From NCBI RefSeq assembly GCF_025766255.1, contig NW_026516826.1, positions 19,769-83,768 of the forward strand: a stretch of DNA of 64,000 nucleotides, written 5' to 3'. Of this stretch, positions 33,149 to 44,123 are shown piece after piece. Within the stretch, counting starts at the first letter, position 1; each line of letters starts with the position of its first letter. Both the position numbers and the translations under genes were made by a program. The notes under the pieces are model-generated. The model was not told the DNA's origin. It ran no database searches and saw only the letters and a list, made by a program, of their open reading frames with translations. Source of the DNA: Zychaea mexicana (lineage: Eukaryota > Mucoromycota > Mucoromycetes > Mucorales > Lichtheimiaceae).

Positions 33149-33217
33149 GTAGGTGCGAAAGTGGTTAAGGCATCAGCTTTGGACCCAGAAGATCAAGAGT
33201 TCCAATCTCTCAGCGAC
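33149..33217 (+). tRNA. tRNA-like sequence, probably a relic or SINE head
   Basis: Immediately after the tandem array. GTAGGTG can pair with CAGCGAC at 5 of 7 positions. AGTGGTTAAGGC resembles a D-arm of the Ser/Leu type. The T-arm is AAGAG-TTCCAAT-CTCTC, close to the B-box consensus. The D-stem is short and the anticodon arm around CTTTGGACCCAGAAG does not fold canonically, so a working tRNA is unlikely and no isotype is assigned. Confidence 0.35.
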
Positions 33218-33219
33218 TA

Positions 33220-33784
33220 ATAAGTATAAACCTCATTTCTGGCTTACCTAAATGTTTCTAGAGTGTGGGAAAAAAACTACATATAGAGGCACATATAAGC
33301 AATAATCTCAGCTAGAAAGGAGGCCAGATTTGTAAAAAAATTTGTTACTTATTTTTATGTTAGGAGACTTATTGGAATCTTTCAGATTCTCAATTAAGTC
33401 TAAATAACAACCTACCGGTTGTTTAGGATTGATTTCATTAAAGTCAAGACCTCTTCAAAAAAATCAAAGATTTTATTCAGACCCCCCAGCATTAGGAATC
33501 AAACTATAGATTCGATTTTAACAAATCAAATAAAATCTAAAAAAATATCTTAATGATTAATAGATTTCTTAATTTCATTAAAAATCTTATTATCATAAGA
33601 TATTCGATGGGTCTTCTTATTATAAATATATATAAGATAGAAATAATAGAGTGATATTTATAAAAGAGTAAAATATAGAATAGATAAGATAGAAAAGGGT
33701 TTGCAAGGTAGCATAAGTAAAGAGAGAATGAAAAGGAGGAAGGAATAAAAGTAGAGAAAAAGAGTGAAGAAGGGAAGGAAAATA
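33220..33784. other. Spacer without recognised genes
   Basis: Mixed sequence, then AT-rich from 33540, and purine-rich from 33640 to 33790 (AGATAGAAA and GAAAAGGAGGAAGG). A short stretch, TCTTCAAAAAAATCAAAGA at about 33453, is the inverse of one at 12300. Nothing else recognised. Confidence 0.5.
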
Positions 33785-34620
33785 AGGCTAATCTTCTATA
33801 TTAACTTCCTCATTACTACTATTTTCATCCTCATCACTAATAATAGTAATAATATTATTATTACTTGTTTGTTGTACTTGTTGTACTTGTTATGCTTGTT
33901 GCTGATGTTGTTGTATATACAGCTGATTTAGCTGAGAAATTAACTGCCATTGCTGCTGTAAGAGCTGTTGCTGTTGTTGGACCTATTGGTCTTTTTGCCC
34001 CAATTTAGATTGCAGCTGTGTTATTTGGTGTTGTTGTTGCTGTAAAAGCCGCTGCATCTGTAAGTGTTGTTACTGTTGCCTTTGCTCTTGCTGCTCAGAT
34101 TACTGTTGTGACTGGCGTTGTTGCTGTCTATGTCGTTGTTGTTATTGCTGCTCTTGCTGCTGTCTCCTTTCATCCCGACACTCTATATACTGTAGGACCC
34201 TTTGTCTTTACAGATTAAGAAGGGCCCTATTTTGCTGTTCTTGTTACTGTTAATCTTCTTCTTTGTCATCTTATTCTTCTTCTTCTTCTTCTTCTTCTGC
34301 TTCTTCTGCTTCTTCTCTTTCCTCTTCAAGGTTAAGGGGGTCTATATTACCCTCCTCTTAGTCTAGATCATCTCCTTCTTCTACTGGTACTTCAGAGAAA
34401 GGTTCTAAGAGCCTAACAGCATCATCAGTACTACCCTCAAAAGGTAGCTGCTGATCACTAGGATCTATGAAATATGATTCCCTTATAATATAGAGAAAAT
34501 GATTCCATAGATTATCAGCAAACCGCCTTTGCCAAATGAACCATAAAAGCTGTTTTTTAACTAGCTTTTTAGTTCTATAGTACTGGGTAATGAGCTACTT
34601 TATCCCGCCCCAATTGCCTA
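33785..34620 (-). pseudogene. Decayed glutamine-rich ORF
   Basis: On the minus strand one frame from about 34600 down to 33790 reads ITQYYRTKKLVKKQLLWFIW, RESYFIDPSDQQLPFEGSTD, an acidic EEEEE block, then a long Gln-rich segment (QQQQHQITQLQSKLG) and ends SDEDENSSNEE. It contains many TAG and TAA codons at positions where neighbours are CAG or CAA. The plus-strand ORF at 34018-34218 is only the complement of the Gln repeat. The product is not recognised; transposon origin is a guess. Confidence 0.45.
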
Positions 34621-34640
34621 AAAGTGAGTATTAGATATTA

Positions 34641-35135
34641 GGGGTATTCAATTACAAAAATGAAAATTTCGTATGAAATGAAAAATCTCGCCATTACTAA
34701 ATACAGTTTTCATTTCAAACCCAATAATTGGGGTACTCAATTACTCAACTTTTTTTCATTTTCATTCAACTTCCCCTCTTTCTATTCTTTTCATCAAAAT
34801 ATTTACCTTTGTTCCCAAGTATGCCCAGATACAGTGAAAAACAGCAAAATGAACGTGTCCTAGAAGTTTTGGCATGCTTACAGCAAATCGAGAGTACGAT
34901 GGCCATAATTGACGATGATGAAGATATGTCAGGCGACTCTGATAGTGATAAAGATGATGTCTTGCTATCGCATAATTTACTGTTGTCTATTCCTTGGACA
35001 GAAGTGTATAACGTAAGTTGCAGTCGACGATACCTTGATAGAGCACAAAAAGTCGCTTATGCTCCTAGTAGGATCCACTGGCTTTTCAACGAGTTGGACG
35101 AACAAAGATTTATCTAAGAAGTTAGGATGTCTAAA
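34641..35135 (+). pseudogene. 5' end of another Harbinger-like element with truncated transposase
   Basis: TTA is followed by GGGGTATTCAATTACAAAAA at 34641, a plausible TIR start. An ATG at 34821 (MPRYSEKQQNERVLEVLACL) opens a frame with an acidic stretch. It then reads SRRYLDRAQKVAYAPSRIHW and FNELDEQRFI, a stop, and EVRMSKG. The RYLxR...RFI..RMS order matches the N-terminus of fungal Harbinger transposases. It breaks off at about 35135, where the end of an AT-rich element begins. Confidence 0.5.
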
Positions 35136-35940
35136 GGCGTATATGCATTACCAACTGTTTTTATATAAAAACTATTGGTAACAAATTTTTTGTTGGTAAT
35201 AAAAATTTAAAATGGTTACAAATTAAATTTTATCTTAAATAAAAAATAAACCTATCAATAATGAATTCAGAATATATAAATAATTTAAATGTAATAATGT
35301 TGCAGAGTTATCACCATTAGTATTTACTAATATTTAACTTTTAAACTCAATTACTTTTTTTTATAAAATTGAATTTTTTTAAAAAAGAAAATAAATTATT
35401 GCTTAATTCAATATGTTTATTCTTAATATGGAAATCCTTATATGCAAAAACTCTATGGAAAAATCCATTATAAATATTATTAAACAGGTTACTGAAAAAT
35501 ATTTTGAAGATGAAATTTTAGGTGATACAAAAGAAAAAAAAGAAAAAATAATGAAGGAAATAATAAAAGAAAAGATAATAGAAATAAATTCAAAAAAATT
35601 TTGGGATGAAAATACATCACCTAATATATGCACATATATACATAATAGAGGAAAGAAAGCAGGTTATATGTGTTGTCGAAAAATTAGAACCAATCTTCTA
35701 GATAATAAACCTGATTATCATTGTTGTACTCATTCAAAAAAACATGTTCGGAAGAAAAAAATTATAAAAATTATAAAAATTATAAAAAATAAGAAAAGAA
35801 TCAAAAAGAATCAAAAAAAAGTTAAAAAAGTTAAAAAAATTTATTTAGGAAATCCATCAACCCTTGGAAGAAAGTAAAACAAGGGCTAATATATAAGTAT
35901 AAAGTCCATAGAGAAAGGGATACAATAAAGGACAAAAAAA
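35136..35940 (+). mobile_element. Truncated second copy of the AT-rich element end with zinc-motif gene
   Basis: Begins TATGCATTACCAACTGTTTT, matching in opposite orientation the end at 32190, and continues AT-rich to an ORF at 35413. The other end of the element is not found; sequence changes near 35880 to the flank of the MULE 2 gene. Confidence 0.55.
35413..35877 (+). CDS. Zinc-motif protein of the AT-rich element
   Basis: An uninterrupted ORF of about 150 codons; the start could be any of the ATGs at 35413, 35431 or 35455. The N-terminal half is a charged helix region. The middle has CTYIHNRGKKAGYMCCRKIR, then DYHCCTHSKKHVRKKK, a Cys/His pattern shared with the ORF at 31540. The C-terminus is lysine/isoleucine repeats ending YLGNPSTLGRK. 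A role in DNA or RNA binding is plausible from charge and zinc motif, but no known family is recognised. Confidence 0.6.
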   Translation: MFILNMEILICKNSMEKSIINIIKQVTEKYFEDEILGDTKEKKEKIMKEIIKEKIIEINSKKFWDENTSPNICTYIHNRGKKAGYMCCRKIRTNLLDNKPDYHCCTHSKKHVRKKKIIKIIKIIKNKKRIKKNQKKVKKVKKIYLGNPSTLGRK

Positions 35941-35951
35941 AACAAGTTCAG

Positions 35952-38380
35952 TTATGCATTTTGATGGCGGAAACGGGAGTTTTGGGGAACAACGGCAATG
36001 TCAGACAACTCATTGCTAATGCCTTGTGCTTCTTCGGTGAGCTTTTGCAGACGATCGGTCAGCAAGCTCAATTGTTCGTGGTTGCGTGCTTGAACCATTC
36101 TGCTTTCAAACTTGCGTTTTAAGGCAGTAATTGTTGCTGTATCCTGTTGGATTGCTTTAGCAAAACTATCTGTTGGTGATAGTTCTTGCTCCATTTCAGA
36201 TTGGACATCCTGCTGTTCATTTTGCTGTTGCTGAAGGCTTGGATCAGTTGATGTACTGGTGGCAGCAGTTTGCAATGCAGTATGCCATGCTTCCAATGAT
36301 GGGCGAACTTTTACATCCTTCTCCTTCCGTTCAACAAGAAACATATGCTTGCATGGGCGATGCCAACGTTCAAAAGCAGGGCACGAGCAAGATACCAGCT
36401 GCCCATCCTCGACCTTCACCTAAATGTGCAGGAAATAAAAAGAAGTCAATACTTACCACAGGTACTGTAGAGTTAAGGTAATCATCGAGGATATAAACTG
36501 GATGAAGATTGAAGAGATATACTGCTTACCATATAGGTGATGCCATCCAACTGAAAGGAGCTGACAACGAACTCGTCCTCCATACTGACATTCACCATTG
36601 CAGACAACAGCTGTTCATCAACGGTCTCAGCCTCTATTTCCTGCACACGAAGATGCCGTTCATCCTTGCTCATACGCCCAACTCGGTACGTTAGATGTTT
36701 GACTTCTTGCTGGACATCAAACTCGACATCGAACGTCAGGATACTCATCAACAAGTCAAGACGATGGACACGTTTGCGCTTCAGATAAATTGTCTTCAGC
36801 TGGTTGTGCCATGACTCAACATAGTTGTTTGTCTCCATGTTCGTGTAAACTGCAGGTTGGTAGCATGCAGCCCACTGATCACAGCCTTGTTCACCCGTAA
36901 CCCAGTATTTCTGAAAGTAAGTAATAAAGGGCTTTTGGTATCTACCAAAAGCCGACAAGAACTCGTGGAGCAGTTGTTGAAATGTATCAACATTACGTTC
37001 GTACATCAACGCGCGTAGCTTCTCACGGGCAATCTGCATGGCGATGGCCTTGCTTCTACCAGGCGACGACTTGATCTTGGAACGGACGTTTTTCATCCAT
37101 GAGTGCATGACATGCCAGGTGCAAAACTGGATCGTACATGAGGGCCAGACAGCGCGGATGGCATTATCCTCAGGCAGGCTGCAGTCAATAGTGATGCGAT
37201 GTGGGTTTACACCAAAAGAAGCAAGCTGATGGAACCAGGCACCAAGGGGAGCAGAGGCAGTGGTATCGGTAAAGAGGTAGGCAACTGGAACACCTCGAGC
37301 TGCAACTGGATGGCGAATAACCATGGTATATAAAATACCATCAGAGTACTGGCTGACATCGTGAGTGGCATCAAGAGAAATAAACTTGGCATTCAAGAGC
37401 AAATCCTTCTGCCAAGGAGCAAAGAAACCGAACGTAAAGTTATCTTCGGTAAGACACTTTACTGCTTGCTGTTGCTGGTTTTCATCAATGGTGATCTTTT
37501 CATTGATCCACACAAAATATCCGATCGATTCAAGGTGTTGCAACCACAAAGACAAAGACGAGAAGTCATCATCATTTCTCTGCGATTTCTCTTGACGATA
37601 CTTGTAGTAAATGTTGTATACATCTACTGTGTTCACGTATGCTTCACGTCTGTTGTCACCAATAGTGCAGTATTCACGCTGCATATACAAGCGCACGTCA
37701 CGTACGTTGTATCCCTTATGCAATTCTTGAAGGATCTTGCTCTTGATTTCTTGTGAATTGGGCAAGTACTTGACATCTTCGCCGCTACCAGGAGTATGAT
37801 CTGGATGATTTCCAGCAAAGAACAAATACACCTTTTCTGGCTCCTCTTCATAGCATACTGCTCTGAAGCGAGCTGGACAGCCAATTTTCTTTGATCTTTG
37901 GCGGATACGGATCGACTTTGATGCACCACCTTTGACACGATCGTTGCACACACGGACGCCTCCAGAACGATGGCAAACATAACGCTCGGACCAATTCACT
38001 TTTCTTTTACGAGCTCTTTTGGCAGGGTGGATGTCTATAAGTGATGTTATATTGTGAGATAGATTAATGCAGGTACATAATTAATTTTTCCTTATTTGTA
38101 TTCATTGTTGATTTATTATACCTCTACTTTCTTCTACTTCGTTTTCCTCAACAACTTCTCCCGAAATCGTCGCGTCATTCGCTTGTTGGATCTCATTGCC
38201 ATTGCTTTCACAGATCGGAATTCCTTTGCCATTTCGGTGATCTTTTTTCACCCAGCAATGACCAGACACTTGAGGTGCGCGCTCGATCGTTGCTCTGTAG
38301 GTTGCAGTCGGTAGCCACTCTGGAACACTCTCGTTTTCGAGGTCGAGAATAATAGGCGTGTTGCTGTTGTTGTTGGACAT
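35952..38380 (-). CDS. MULE transposase, second family, with SWIM finger
   Basis: Exon 1 begins at 38380 (MSNNNSNTPIILDLENES) and runs to about 38117. The main exon (about 38032-36535) starts around HPAKRARKRKVNWSERYVCH. It holds a Cys/His N-terminal zinc region (IGCPARFRAVCYEEEPEKVY ... AGNHPDHTP), then ISLDATHDVSQYSDGILYTM (first Asp) and RITIDCSLPEDNAIRAVWPS (second Asp) with CTWHVMHSWMKNV. NMETNNYVESWHNQLKT gives the acidic residue. The final exon (about 36422-35952) has the SWIM finger CSCPAFERWHRPCKHMFL and a helical tail. The exons look open. Terminal inverted repeats were not found. A truncated relative is at 44124-45849. Confidence 0.82.
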
Positions 38381-38389
38381 TGCGTGTTT

Positions 38390-39660
38390 ATAATAGCAGT
38401 AGTAGAAAAGTATGTGTATTGAAGAGGGCGCTTGTTTATTTTTTTGATCTTTCTACTGCAGACTATGCTAGGTCCGCGATTCATAATCATACTTTAACAG
38501 AACGCACAAAGGTTTTGTCTCATGTTGACATTTATCATCAGATGGTGCAATAATAAGAGATGCACGATTTCCCCTCCATATATGTATTATTCTGTGTTTT
38601 AGAGATGAAGGATTCATGTAGTATTGAAGAGACATTTTACTATAAAAGCTTTATTCATATATACTATTTATTAACGGCACTTTACTTCCATAACTTTAGG
38701 TAGGGACTTACCTACACTTCTAACATCATACCATAAGCATAAATATAGTACTCGCATGTTTTGGTCCCTATGATGTATTGACAGGTACGTGTATCTTTGG
38801 TTTTAAGAGAGAATAGAGGGAACTAGTATATTGCCAATCATATTCGACGCTTGCTTACATATCATGTTTTCTATGCTTTACCTAAAACGTCCCTCTTTTC
38901 TTGAACACGAACTCCTTTACAACGCATGGCTGAAAGAGCCAACAACATAATACCTTTGACTGATCCTGTCTATATATATATTAGCACATCGTTGAGAATA
39001 TAGCACGAATGCACTATAGCAAAAAAAAAAGCATACCCATTAAGAACCACAGGTACAATATTACCTGGCCTTCATCGTTCAATAATCGTTCATTCCATCG
39101 TGAATTGTAACCGTATGTCGAAATGCCAATGTCCTACGTCAAAATGCACGATGCCTAAGAGCGAGATCTCAAGAGACCGGTGGTTAAGCAAAGCTCCTTC
39201 ATAGTGTATAGCTTTGAACTTTTTGTCCCCCTTTTCTTCTTCTCTTTAACCCTTGGATCGTCCCCTGCTTCAAATGGCCATTCCATTACTGCATCTTGTG
39301 TTGAGATCTTTGCAGTAGAATCGTCAGTGTGTTTGTAAAAGGATCCGTGCTTTGTCCCGCCAGTACTTTGTTGTTGTCTTTTCCCTTCGTCTTTGTTTTT
39401 TTTTTCAAGTGTCTGCTGTCAAATTGTTCTCCATTCTATTCAATGGCATTTCTAACTTGGCTCCAAGCACTTATCTTCAATGACCGTGTATGTCTTTTCT
39501 TAGTGATTGTGTATTGATTGTTAATGACCAGTACTTCTTTTTTTTTTGCGGTTTGTGAATAAATGGCGCTGCTCACAGCACTGACGCACCACACGCCGTG
39601 ACTCTGAAATTGGAGTTTAAAATTTTCGGTTTTGGGGGGGGACTCCCCTCTGTTAAAATG
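38390..39660. other. Spacer without recognised genes
   Basis: About 1.3 kb of mixed composition. Short ORFs here are unremarkable, including one at 39329-39517. There is a G-run with GGGGGGG near 39635. No RNA gene, TIR or protein similarity recognised. Confidence 0.5.
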
Positions 39661-39671
39661 GGGTGGACATA

Positions 39672-40041
39672 AGGTTTTTGCTTAATAAGTGGCTTAGATC
39701 ACATAACTTCCTAAAAAGGAAATAGACAGGTAATTGGTTTTCCCAACGGCTAAACGTTTTCCCGGACTAAGCAATAGCAGACATATATGCTTTAGTTTTT
39801 TCATAACTTTGCATTAGTATATAGGTGTTTTTTAGTTAATCCATCCTTAAATATCTCTCCTTCTATAGATCATAGCTCATCTATTATTAATGCTATTGCT
39901 ATAAAATTTTGTAGGCATACACAGATGATGTATATACATCTAAATATGTTTTTACTGAAGACAGTCACATTGCTTATTTTAGACATTACATAAGAGGATG
40001 TGTAAAAATCACTAAAAGTAGCTTTATTTAAGGTAGATTAA
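39672..40041 (-). repeat. Dispersed repeat, reverse copy with one foldback arm
   Basis: 39680-39757 matches one arm of the foldback at 24796-24983, followed by CGGCTAAACG, which is the empty site of Harbinger element C. 39760-40041 is the reverse complement of the distal repeat at 48195-48440. It is cut at 40041 by Harbinger element B within GGTAGATTAA. Confidence 0.8.
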
Positions 40042-40398
40042 GGGTGCTCTCAAAAAGGGCGAAGCCCATCCGGACGGGGGTCCTGATTTAGAAGTAACGT
40101 ATTACCAAAACTGTCGTGGTCCGTACGGACATTTTGAGAGCAATTTTGCGGGCGTTTGGACTATGCTATTACTATTTTCATCCACATCTGCAAGAAGTAG
40201 TAAAAGATATTGAACAAAAAAAGACGATTGACAGTCAAAACAGTATAGAATGAATTCATTCCTTATTATAAATGCCTAATGAAAGTCAGGCTATATAAAT
40301 AGGCAGAAAAAAGAAATAATAAATGTTAACTATTATCGAAATTTAACCCTTTTTATTTTATCCCTATACATCAACTTCGTTTATCTTCTTCTCTTATC

Positions 40399-41337
40399 AT
40401 GAGCGATAATTTTATTATTTGGTCTCCTGCTACGCAAGGTTTTAACAGAAGAAACGGTAGCCAGCCTGTCCTACCAACACCTCCTACCACCCAACAGCAA
40501 GAATCAGAAACAGTTGAAGCCAGCGAAGGTTCTGACCTCGATCTGGTTGACTCTAGTGATGATAGGGAGGAAGAATCGACTGCTGACTAGATGGAAGAAG
40601 AAGAATCAGAGTTGATCCGCGCTGTGGAAGAATACTATGCTCGCTGGAAGAACAGTAGAAACAACCAAGAAAAAGGTGAATGGTGGGACAAGACCTACAA
40701 TAAGTTCATTGAGGATACCAGTTCTGGACTTCGACCCAGCAGAAGTGCTTGCAAGAAGAAATGGGATAAGCTCCTTCGATGCTTCCAAAGACTCACTGGG
40801 GAAACGAATCAGACTAGAAATGGGGGAGGACCTAACCAAGAGAGGTTCTCTCACTACGATACGATGATGGCGTTTCTTTAAGATGATGCAAGTGTGATAG
40901 CGCCGGTAACGATCGATTGAAATCGCCAAGGCAACCTGGTTCGAACCCGTGATGAAGCAAAAGATGGCAATTCTGTCACGGATCATGCAGAACAGCCACC
41001 AGCCCAGCGGCGACGCGTTAACAATGACTTGGTCAGTGAGCTTTTGGAGGTGCATGAGCGGGGCCGGGAACAGCTGCCTGAAAAACTTGACAGCATTTTC
41101 GAACAATTCACTCAACAAGAACGTACACTCGACACAGAGCGCGAAGCAACTGATGAGCGACGTTTTCAGCAGCAGCTTCAGGCGATGGTTGATCTTGAAA
41201 ACAGAAGAGTTGAAAGCCAACAGCAGTTAGAAGAAAGAAGGGTTAGAGCAGAGGAGCGGATTGCAGATGTAATTACAGCACTTGTAGGACTCACCCGTAG
41301 TCAAAATAATAGAGAGCAAAATAACACTGAACAATAA
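40399..41337 (+). pseudogene. Harbinger B partner ORF, broken
   Basis: Starts MSDNFIIWSPATQGFNRRNG and follows the element A partner throughout. It lacks the internal 27-residue duplication. Stops occur at 40588 (TAG, Trp in copy A), about 40879 (TAA, Gln in copy A) and about 40918 (TGA, Ser in copy A). The coiled-coil tail to 41337 is otherwise in frame. Confidence 0.8.
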
Positions 41338-41593
41338 ATGGATTTATTTGTATTGCTTATCATATCATATCATAAATTATTTGACGCTTGTAGAAACTAT
41401 AAGGACTTATCTCATTCATATCTTGCGGTACCGATGCGAGGGTTATTGATTCTAGAAAAACAAAATAATACATCGCAATAAGTTCATGCATTAGAAATCA
41501 AGAATTAACTTCAACAGACCATTTCGGATAAGTGATATGCTTAAAACAAATTGGGTTTTCAAAGACTTTTTTTATTGTGCTTATTATAATCAA

Positions 41594-42166
41594 TTATGCT
41601 TGACGCCGGCCAGAATAACGTGTTTGTAGATCATCCTTGAGTATGTCGCTTTTAGTGTTCCCGGCTTGCAGTAGCTGCCTTACTTCAGCATCAGTTAGGA
41701 TGTCGTCTTGTTCGACAGAAATAGACGGCATGCTGGAAGTATTCGATTCCGAGCTTACTGTTGCAGTTTCGGCATTTCCACTATCTTCATTTTCTTCGGC
41801 TATTCCACGACGCGCGTCGACTTCGGCAATGCTCACAAGATGATTAGCATTGAGCTCCTGGTCAAAATCATCAATGTTATCCGGGAGTTCGTTGCCAGGT
41901 CAGTCGATGCAGATATTGTGAAGGATATAGCCGACATAGATGGTGGTGGCGAGATTGACTGGATTCAGCTGGTACAAGTAATGCTTAAGGAATCGCCAAC
42001 GCGAAGTAAGCACACCAAATGTATGTTCAATTGCCATACGCTGCGACGATAAAGCATAATTAAAGTCTTTCTTGGCGCGATCTCATGTGTTTTTTGGATA
42101 AGGTGTCATAATGTACGGGCATTGAGGATAAGCGGAATCTGTTAAATGCAAAAACTATAATTAGCA
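41594..42166 (-). pseudogene. Harbinger B transposase, last exon fragment
   Basis: Minus strand matches the last exon of the element A transposase, from DSAYPQ (near 42135) to the C-terminal SGRRQA, with frame disruptions around 41840 and 42060. The catalytic-Glu exon is present but the first two Asp-bearing exons are missing. Confidence 0.75.
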
Positions 42167-42488
42167 CTAGCGGTCCTTCCTCGCTTCGCTCGGATGAATA
42201 AGCCCCTCCGCTTCGCTCCGTGTCATTCAACGGAAACGCGTCGCAAGGGGGTTCCCCCCTGACCCCCAAGTAGGGGGCAAGCCCCCCAAACCCCCCTGTC
42301 AAGCGAGGTTGGATCAATGTTTTGGTATTAGATGCTTATTGTCTGTTTTCAAAAACAAAAGCAAGATCATTGTGCAGTGCGAAGTAGTCTATTATAGAAA
42401 GTTGTCAAAGTTGGATACTTAACTATCTCCAGTTTAGAATGCAATGTGAAAAGAAGTGTTGACAAAGATGATGTAGTGATATTGATAA

Positions 42489-42612
42489 AAAGAGAATAGG
42501 CGAGAAAAAAAGAGAATAGGCGAGAAAAAAAGAGAATAGGCAATATAAAAAAAGAGAATAGGCGATGTAGAAAAAGAGAATAGGCGATGTAAAAATAGAG
42601 TAGGTGACAAAA
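42489..42612 (+). repeat. Minisatellite AGAGAATAGGCG, six units
   Basis: Units of 18-26 bases built on AAAAAAAGAGAATAGGCGA, located just 3' of the Helitron 2 helicase stop at 42617. Confidence 0.85.
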
Positions 42613-42616
42613 AGAA

Positions 42617-44123
42617 TTATAGAAGAACTTCGTGAAAAACAACATTTCTTGTGTTTTGGCCTTGCTGACCCACGATACGTGAGTTCTCAGGATCTAACAT
42701 GATTCTGATGGATGAAGGGGTGCAGATGCGCGACATGGCTACATAGAGTAGACCATGCGTGAACGGAGGTTCAGGCAAGTAGAGGCCGACAGTGTTGAAA
42801 GTTTGACCCTGTGCCTTATTGATGGTTATAGCGAATGCCAGGCGAACAGGGAATTGGGTGCGTTTGAAGAGAATGGGCGAGCGTGTTTGCGATGGTGTGA
42901 GTGTTATGCGAGGATTAAGACAATGTTGCCAGCATGAGGTCCAGTGGCTATTTCAGCTTCATGTACATATCTTTGAAAAGAGCGTACAATCAGCCGTGTC
43001 CCGTTGCAGAGACCACTTTAGGTGTGCAAGTTTCTCAAAAGCATAATTGGGCAACCGACTTTGAGTTTTAGCAAGTGTGGTGGGAGGTCGGATAGATTCA
43101 TGGAATTGAGCAGCTCTGGTGGGTATGTGATTTGATCCTCTGGATCATCCACAGTATCTGCACTCGGGAATTCGTGGATAGTGCCTAGGAAATGGTCGAG
43201 TATCAGATCGTTGATTGCTGAAACGTCGACATTTTTTGGAGTTAGAATGGAGCAACTGATGAGGTAATCGCAATCCACGTGTGGTGCGTCACGGCTGCCG
43301 TAAATGGCTTCGATGAGCTCGTACGTGTTGTAACGTGGCATGAGCATTCGTTCTGGAAGCCGGACTCTATCATCAGTGGTTGGCACCAACAGCTCAGCAC
43401 CATCAGCAATGGGAAGTAAATACTGAGCAAACTCGCGAAGCTCATTTGCATCATTAATGTTGGCAGCTTGCTGGACGCGCATGTTGGTTTCAAGGTGGTG
43501 GATGGTGACGCTGGGCCAAATGGATGAACGATTTAAGCACTGCTGTATGATCTGCAAGCACGACGTATTTGGTATCACAGGAAGGGCCTATTATTAAATA
43601 CTTTACTGTGAGTACTACCGCTTAATAGCAAAGTAGAAGAGAGGATACAATGTTGGATACCTGGCGAAAGTCACCACCAAAGACCATGATCTTTCCACCA
43701 AACGGAACATCGGTAAGTGCGGGATCGTCATGTCTCATGAGATCCTGGATACTCCTGTTTACAGTCTCAATGACGCTTTTACTGATCATGGATGCTTCAT
43801 CCCAGATGATCAATCTTGCCAAACGTATAAGCTGCGCAGTATCGGAGCATGGGGTAAAGCTACACACTGTTGTTTCGTTGACCTCTAAAGGTATTTCGAA
43901 CGTTGAGTGTACAGTTCGTCCACCATCGAGTAACAAAGCGGCAGTACCACTTGTAGCTACAGCGAGCGCAATATCTCCGCCACGACGAACATGTTGGAGG
44001 AGTGCATTGAAAAGATATGTCTTTCCAGTACCACCAGGGCCATCCACAAAATGCACCTTTGGCTGATTTGCTGCTTGGCGTAAAGATGCATTGACTGCAC
44101 CAGAGGTCAACCAATGAATCTTC
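42617..44123 (-). pseudogene. Helitron 2 PIF1-type helicase remnant
   Basis: Minus strand. The Walker A region is VHFVDGPGGTGKTYLFNALL (near 44050), LIIWDEASM follows and KIMVFGGDFRQ comes near 43690. After a break, 43578-43018 continues the helicase 1A/2A region (VGCPIMLLRNLHT). 42960-42617 holds a degraded KAQGQ-type box, HGLLYVAMSR and VVFHEVLL before the stop. Frameshifts separate these pieces, and the Rep half is absent. Sequence differs clearly from Helitrons 1 and 3, so it is another lineage. Confidence 0.8.

Larger units (their letters stand above)
40042..42166 (-). mobile_element. Truncated Harbinger element B (relative of element A)
   Basis: Starts GGGTGCTCTCAAAAAGGGCG at 40042 after TAA and is inverted relative to element A: partner ORF first, transposase tail second. 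It ends at the junction with Helitron 2 at 42166, inside what is an intron in element A. The first half of the transposase and the other TIR are absent from the window, so a deletion removed them. Confidence 0.82.
42167..44123 (-). mobile_element. Helitron 2, 3' half
   Basis: The 3' end reads, on the minus strand, a CC-GA-GC-GAA-GC-GA-GG hairpin, AAGGACCG and CTAG, then T. Comparison with intact element A shows the flanking TGCTAATTATAG directly continues, so the CTAG end at 42167 is exact. G-runs precede the hairpin as in Helitrons 1 and 3. The 5' half, including Rep, is missing; at about 44123 the sequence passes straight into a MULE. Confidence 0.82.

Noticed and set aside
34018..34218. 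Val/Ala-rich plus-strand ORF
   Set aside because: It is the complement of a CAG/CAA glutamine repeat that reads sensibly on the minus strand.
31541..35880. AT-rich zinc-motif genes as integrated giant-virus DNA
   Set aside because: Base composition and the Cys/His motif recall such viruses, but no viral core gene is present, and the link with chromodomain, DDE and inverted ends fits a transposon better.
38390..39660. Possible host gene in the spacer
   Set aside because: Only short, unrelated ORFs without consistent splice signals or recognisable motifs.
42060..42317. ORF reading YLGVRGEPPCDAFPLNDTERS
   Set aside because: It is a translation of the G-run and hairpin region of the Helitron 2 end.
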